Assembly (NCBI GenBank): GCA_016177315.1
Contig: JACOVN010000029.1
Coordinates: 1 to 6,293 of the forward strand
Length of the DNA stretch: 6,293 bases
Reading direction: 5' to 3'
Source: Candidatus Woesearchaeota archaeon
GTDB taxonomy: Archaea > Nanobdellota > Nanobdellia > Woesearchaeales > UBA12501
Part shown: positions 4,401 to 6,293 of the stretch, piece by piece
Layout of the letters: each line of letters opens with the position of its first letter
Numbering within the stretch: the stretch's first letter is position 1
Made by a program: the position numbers and the translations under genes
Notes under the pieces: generated by a model
The model's database searches: none
Seen by the model: the letters and a program-made list of their open reading frames with translations, nothing else
Told to the model about the DNA's origin: nothing

Positions 4401-6293
4401 CCCAGGATCGAAGGGGAAGTCTGCTAAGCCATCGCCATCATCATCCTGCATATTCGAGCAGGTTGGATTGTTCTGGTCATTGAATTCGTCATTATCTCCC
4501 GTTGCCTCGCATCCAGGATCAAAGGGATAGTCAATCCAGCCATCACCATCATTGTCGATTTCATCGTAGCATTGCGGCGGAATTGCCGGGTCTGCTTCGT
4601 CTGGGTCATCTTGACTTCCGCAGCCGGGGTCGAAGGGGTAATCTTGCAGTTTGTCGTTATCATCATCCAAAGCATTCTCGCATTGCCCAGGAGGCAGAAT
4701 GTTGTTGATGGTAAAGCGTTCTGTTCTGTTGTTGGTGGCATTGTACCTATTTCCAAGCCAAGTAATCCAGGGAACCATTCTCAGGATGTATTGGCCGTTT
4801 TCGTAGAGTTTGGTATTCCAGGAGTGGTCCAGATTCGTTGTTGTGGTAAGCTGCCGCTCTTCGCCAGTACCCAAATTCAGAGCAAAGAGATCATACGTTA
4901 CTATTGTTGCAGGGATAATCGATTGCTCCTTCCATTGCACAAGGTAGGTTTCGGAAAGCTCTCTGCCATCAATGTCCTCCTGAATATTAGAGGGTCCACA
5001 ATCATTCCTACCCATATATTCCGGCGGTATGCTTTCATTGTAGAAATTCCCTGCCAGGGTTCCATCTTCAACAAGAACGCAGTAGGTATTATTGAGGGAG
5101 GGGAAAACGTCTTCTCTGAGCGTGAAAACACCTCCCAGTTTGGAGAGGAAATGGTTCTGGAAGAGGGCATTATTGTGGGCGCGGAGCAGGGAGACCGCTA
5201 CGGTGGTCCCTTTGATAATGTTCTTTGCTAAGGTGGATTGAACAACGTCTGTTATTGCAATGCCTTCGTTTGTCCGCTCATCAATAACAATAGTGTTTTG
5301 CAGCACGTTAATGTGGCTTCCATTTCTCAGCAAGAGTCCCTGACCAGCAGTGGTAATCTCATTGCCAGAGATCAGTGCATCGACACTGTATCCCGGGGCT
5401 TCAAGGGCCGGACCAATGAGGAAGGCGTTAGGAGTGCCTATGCAACCGCTCTGTGGTATATTGCTGACCGTGTTATTGACAATCCAAGCATCGGTGTAAT
5501 CAGAGAAGTAAGCAATGCCAGCTCCGCAGAAATTGGTGATAGTATTATCTATGATGAAAGTTCCTAGTGCTCTACCCAGCCCAAGTGCTGAGACAGGATA
5601 GCCGACATCCTCATGGAGGAAAGTATTTCTTTGGATGCTGCTGTCCAAGGAGAGCGGAAGTGCGACGCTCACTCTGGCTGCTGGAGAGGGGTCTAAGGAA
5701 TGTAAATCGCCACGCTGGTGGATAGTATTGTCGAGGAACTCAAGCCTGCCGCCAAAAGCATCCAGAGCAACAAAGTTGTCTGTAAAGGTATTTCGCATAA
5801 TCTTGGCAAACATGGTGTAAACAGTCAATCCCCTCTTGTCCGTTTCCCATTTCCATCCAGTATGTCGGATAATGGAATCCATTACTTCAAAGGCAGTTCC
5901 AGCCCGCACGATGAACCAGTATTGTGCATTGGGATCTCCCCCAGTGTCCGCATCTCCATTCGTAATCTCGCTGTTGGTAATTCGCATCGTGGCTCCGCCC
6001 TGCACTTCAATGCCAACATCTCCGTTGAACTTGCCGTTCATAACATGCTTGGAATTCTCCCAGAGGCAGTTTCCTGCGCAGAGGAAGTCATCATTATGGA
6101 TGGTTGTGGATTTGGAGTTCTTAATCGTAAGATGGCCGCCAGACTGTACTATCATCTTGCTTACGTTCAAAGTTACATTCACCAGTGTTGTATTGCCTGT
6201 TCCGGTTATCGTAACATTCTCAGCCTGACAGACAGCATTCTCTATGAAGCAGGTTCCCTCTTCTACACCATCGTTATCAAGGAGGCAGGCACA
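1452..6293 (-). CDS. Giant modular surface protein with one membrane helix and a complex cytoplasmic tail (5' end beyond window)
   Basis: The frame stays open to the right edge, so the GTG at 6182 is an internal valine and the true start lies outside; 1613 residues are visible. Numbered from the edge, the order is: beta-helix (about 20-437), Ig/FN3-like domain (442-532), seven 37-residue Asp/Cys repeats (538-796), Cys-rich block (797-1014), MopE-type motif (1018-1074), poly-Gly (1076-1092), Ig-like domain (1122-1240), transmembrane helix (1259-1282), weakly PIN-like segment (1305-1389), three 49-residue helical repeats (1403-1541) and a Lys-rich tail (1578-1613). Ectodomain modules of this kind serve adhesion or ligand binding, stabilised by calcium and disulfides; N-glycosylation sequons are frequent. 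An adhesin or receptor role is inference. The missing N-terminus should hold a signal peptide. It heads a probable two-gene unit with the PH-like protein. Confidence 0.93.
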   Translation of the reverse strand, partial: CACLLDNDGVEEGTCFIENAVCQAENVTITGTGNTTLVNVTLNVSKMIVQSGGHLTIKNSKSTTIHNDDFLCAGNCLWENSKHVMNGKFNGDVGIEVQGGATMRITNSEITNGDADTGGDPNAQYWFIVRAGTAFEVMDSIIRHTGWKWETDKRGLTVYTMFAKIMRNTFTDNFVALDAFGGRLEFLDNTIHQRGDLHSLDPSPAARVSVALPLSLDSSIQRNTFLHEDVGYPVSALGLGRALGTFIIDNTITNFCGAGIAYFSDYTDAWIVNNTVSNIPQSGCIGTPNAFLIGPALEAPGYSVDALISGNEITTAGQGLLLRNGSHINVLQNTIVIDERTNEGIAITDVVQSTLAKNIIKGTTVAVSLLRAHNNALFQNHFLSKLGGVFTLREDVFPSLNNTYCVLVEDGTLAGNFYNESIPPEYMGRNDCGPSNIQEDIDGRELSETYLVQWKEQSIIPATIVTYDLFALNLGTGEERQLTTTTNLDHSWNTKLYENGQYILRMVPWITWLGNRYNATNNRTERFTINNILPPGQCENALDDDNDKLQDYPFDPGCGSQDDPDEADPAIPPQCYDEIDNDGDGWIDYPFDPGCEATGDNDEFNDQNNPTCSNMQDDDGDGLADFPFDPGCESPSDTTEDDPAVAPACHDNQDNDNDGWIDFPFDPGCVEAADNDESNDQNDPACSDTIDNDNDGLIDFPWDPGCVSMLDNTEEDPAVLPACADDADNDNDGKIDFPNDPGCLFAADPSEGDPGVLPECGDARDNDQDRDVDYPEDCGCHAASDGTEASACPAVLTCGNGIMEGREQCDDGNLNNLDGCSSLCQIENYCGNDVIERPNDNGFMEQCDTNQQDLFTCQNLGVILGQECADRCTDDACNAQCLASLTITGATCGDGVLDSCELCDGSEIQPSLTCEDFGHPGCQIALTACTATCTPDLGPCIACPSFCDNTMTEVGEGCDGAALNNWNCNTFGFDGGNLACGSTCQFNKTSCYVCGDGQCNAAGGENNANCAVDCPPVEQCVDNDADGFRAGNCPLNETTDCDDNNNLIKPTEPEVCDGADNNCNNEVDEGGVCDTGGGGSGGGGGGGGGGGGRNRCARIPAPEDCFKQPEPVEFDESIGGYKTYKVVLLDVYGNSAKMVDDTGFTVLPEVTVEQDSTVNLKFSAQNKGFYDLTNVHPVMDMPVAAQLVSVTPASVPLLPAVQRADFQAVLKVKDTPFDLLLSVRATETEDFEQLRFKVVPIMALAPLYEFARFSFTMPFWLITLLAIPLLLLLGIMVFETFVHEIPMANGEMVRKLSRHNLLNRYKEVYVLEDAYEKYSKLFPNLKKLRYRPAWNVIRNDITSKYAIEDSTAQVIAVATKKFKPVVLTEEEIPKGLQEEYKKIRFLDPIKTMLVTAYISDYYLKELVQYIEQERVKNLGDARIKENLRKAGWKEEWIEKGFARATEVEKKPNHVLFKYIEKERAKGFMDDQIKRKLLDIGWSQVIAEDGFAYTNKREEEACKSLVEYIRSMKIRGVSDDALKKELKKDGWSDYHVKKYMAVASQPVKEEAKGLAGQPEMTMPSAPALEEFKLAAPESMKKQKTIGKTGKGKAKQAKQKNAAKKTSKKVGKKRR
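1455..1562 (-). other. Lys-rich, histone-H1-like C-terminal tail
   Basis: The last 36 residues contain 15 Lys and 2 Arg, interspersed with Ala, Gly, Thr, Ser and Gln, and end in KKRR. The composition resembles disordered polyanion-binding tails such as histone H1. On the cytoplasmic side it could bind nucleic acid, ribosomes or anionic lipid; which one cannot be told. Confidence 0.8.
1671..2087 (-). repeat. Three 49-residue cytoplasmic helical repeats
   Basis: Tyr-Ile pairs at residues 1409, 1458 and 1507 and Gly-Trp pairs at 1431, 1480 and 1529 are each exactly 49 apart. Each unit reads YIxxxRxKGxxDxxIKxxLxxxGW, followed by a short helix. This pattern of two helices around a GW turn recurs in archaeal and CPR membrane proteins and has no assigned function known to me. 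The units lie between the weakly PIN-like segment and the Lys-rich tail and probably bind a partner. Confidence 0.8.
2127..2381 (-). other. Cytoplasmic segment, weakly PIN-like
   Basis: Residues about 1305-1389 contain IEDSTAQVIAVATKKFKPVVLTEEEI, given here as its key parts: an Asp, an A/V-rich helix, VVLT and an acidic cluster. This resembles the second half of PIN nuclease domains, where an Asp-helix-VLTxD order is typical. The first half (VYVLEDAYEKY) is poor and short, so a complete active site is not evident. It could equally be an unrelated alpha/beta domain. Confidence 0.25.
2448..2519 (-). other. Transmembrane helix of the giant protein
   Basis: Residues 1259-1282 (FWLITLLAIPLLLLLGIMVF and following) are the only strongly hydrophobic stretch in the visible protein. 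The large Cys-rich part before it must be outside and the Lys-rich part after it inside, giving an N-out, C-in single-pass topology. The segment after it is charged (HEIP, then basic residues). Confidence 0.9.
2574..2930 (-). other. Membrane-proximal Ig-like (CARDB/NEW3-like) domain
   Basis: Residues about 1122-1240 show paired strands: TYKVVLLDVYGN, STVNLKFSAQNKG, VSVTPASVPLLP, ADFQAVLKVKDTP and EQLRFKVVP. The phrase LKFSAQNKG, followed by a proline-marked strand and a VQRADFQAVLKV strand, resembles NEW3/CARDB-type domains found near membranes in archaeal surface proteins. Assignment is by pattern. Confidence 0.5.
3018..3068 (-). repeat. Poly-glycine hinge (GGN triplet tract)
   Basis: Residues 1076-1092 are four Gly, one Ser, then twelve Gly. 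The codons are a mixture of GGA, GGC, GGT and GGG, so the tract is a degenerate triplet repeat rather than a pure microsatellite. It separates the distal Cys-rich modules from the membrane-proximal domain and probably acts as a flexible linker. A basic cluster and two cysteines (RNRC, EDC) follow it. Confidence 0.9.
3072..3242 (-). other. MopE-type putative metal-binding motif
   Basis: Residues 1018-1074 show the order DNDADGF, DCDDNN, PTEPEVCDGADNNC and EVDEG, which is the PF11617-type motif named after the copper-binding MopE protein. Acidic clusters and cysteines are at the expected places. Bound metal, probably calcium, is inference. It is a single copy sitting just before the poly-Gly hinge. 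Confidence 0.8.
3252..3905 (-). other. Cysteine-rich block: DUF4215-like unit plus related Cys repeats
   Basis: Residues 797-1014 hold 30 cysteines in 218 residues, an even number that suggests full disulfide pairing. The block opens with CGNGIMEGREQCDDGN followed by DGCSSLC, the Myxococcus-type Cys-rich (DUF4215) signature. Three looser units follow with CD(G), then a C-x-x-[FL]-G-type segment, then a C-x(3-6)-C end; the clearest is GEGCDG with NCNTFGFDGG, LACGSTC and a final SC. The block closes with CGDGQCNAAGGENNANC, a motif common in the same class of surface proteins. The role is probably structural. Confidence 0.75.
3906..4682 (-). repeat. Seven tandem 37-residue (111-bp) Asp/Cys calcium-binding-like repeats
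   Basis: Cysteines open each unit at residues 538, 575, 612, 649, 686, 723 and 760, exactly 37 apart, and a second cysteine follows 20 residues later in every unit. The core is DNDGDGxIDFPFDPGC, an Asp-rich loop like those of thrombospondin type-3 or dockerin calcium sites, with a probable disulfide in each unit. Units 2 and 4 share the linker NDQNxPxC, while units 1, 3, 5 and 6 carry DPAxxP-type linkers. Unit 7 is diverged (YPEDCGC). Calcium-stiffened spacer is the likely role. Confidence 0.88.
4698..4970 (-). other. Ig/FN3-like beta-sandwich domain
   Basis: Residues about 442-532 lie between the beta-helix and the Asp/Cys repeats. They read as alternating strands (ETYLVQWKEQ, TYDLFALNLGTGEE, SWNTKLYENGQYILRMV) with the YENGQYILRM turn typical of FN3/Ig-like modules in surface proteins. 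The fold class is inferred from the strand pattern only. Confidence 0.45.
4983..6236 (-). other. Right-handed parallel beta-helix domain
   Basis: Residues about 20-437 carry many short repeats of about 20-30 residues built around N-[TE]-[IVF], such as LDNTIHQ, IDNTITNF, VNNTVSNI, SGNEITTAG, LQNTIVI and RNTFTDN. This is the PbH1/NosD-like pattern of right-handed beta-helices. Such domains bind or cleave polysaccharides or serve as rigid adhesin stalks. No polysaccharide-lyase active site was identified, so a binding or structural role is more likely than catalysis. Confidence 0.8.

Noticed and set aside
3906..4682. Direct repeats as a possible CRISPR array
   Set aside because: The 111-bp periodicity is in-frame protein repeats without alternating identical repeats and unique spacers.
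6180..6182. GTG at 6182 as the start of the giant gene
   Set aside because: The same frame remains open to the right edge with sensible protein sequence (CLLDNDGVEEGTC and onward), and no signal peptide follows the GTG.

Overview
The window looks archaeal, most likely from a DPANN-type lineage of the Woesearchaeota/Pacearchaeota sort; this placement is inference. The supports are a consensus archaeal promoter (GGAAAA followed by TTTAAATA) placed about 26 nt before an ATG that has no usable Shine-Dalgarno, a GGTGA ribosome site before another gene, S-layer-like sequence, and a very large modular surface protein of a kind common in such genomes. There are no RNA genes, mobile elements or CRISPR arrays. 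All three genes lie on the minus strand, and both window edges cut through genes.

Right to left, in order of transcription. Positions 6293-1452 hold a giant surface protein whose 5' end lies beyond the right edge: 1613 residues are visible, and the frame is open to the edge. Outside the membrane it carries a right-handed beta-helix, an Ig/FN3-like domain, seven exactly 37-residue Asp/Cys-rich (probably calcium-binding) repeats, a block with 30 cysteines, a MopE-type metal-binding motif, a poly-glycine hinge and a membrane-proximal Ig-like domain. One transmembrane helix follows. The cytoplasmic part has a weakly PIN-like segment, three exactly 49-residue helical repeats and a histone-H1-like lysine tail. 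Only 21 nt downstream, positions 1430-882 encode a 182-residue membrane protein that looks like a bacterial-type PH domain split by a two-helix membrane hairpin. After a 64-nt gap that contains the leaderless promoter, positions 817-1 encode a secreted protein with a complete six-cysteine Kazal domain followed by S-layer-like beta sequence; its 3' end lies beyond the left edge.

Taken together this is a cell-envelope locus. The giant protein and the PH-like protein probably share a transcript and may work together at the membrane. The Kazal/S-layer-like gene has its own promoter and a clearly lower GC content (about 35-40% in sampled lines against about 50-55% in the giant gene), so it may have a different history. 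No known named system is recognised. The most unusual points are the large ectodomain coupled through one helix to an elaborate cytoplasmic region, the membrane-split PH fold and the Kazal inhibitor domain in an archaeal surface protein.
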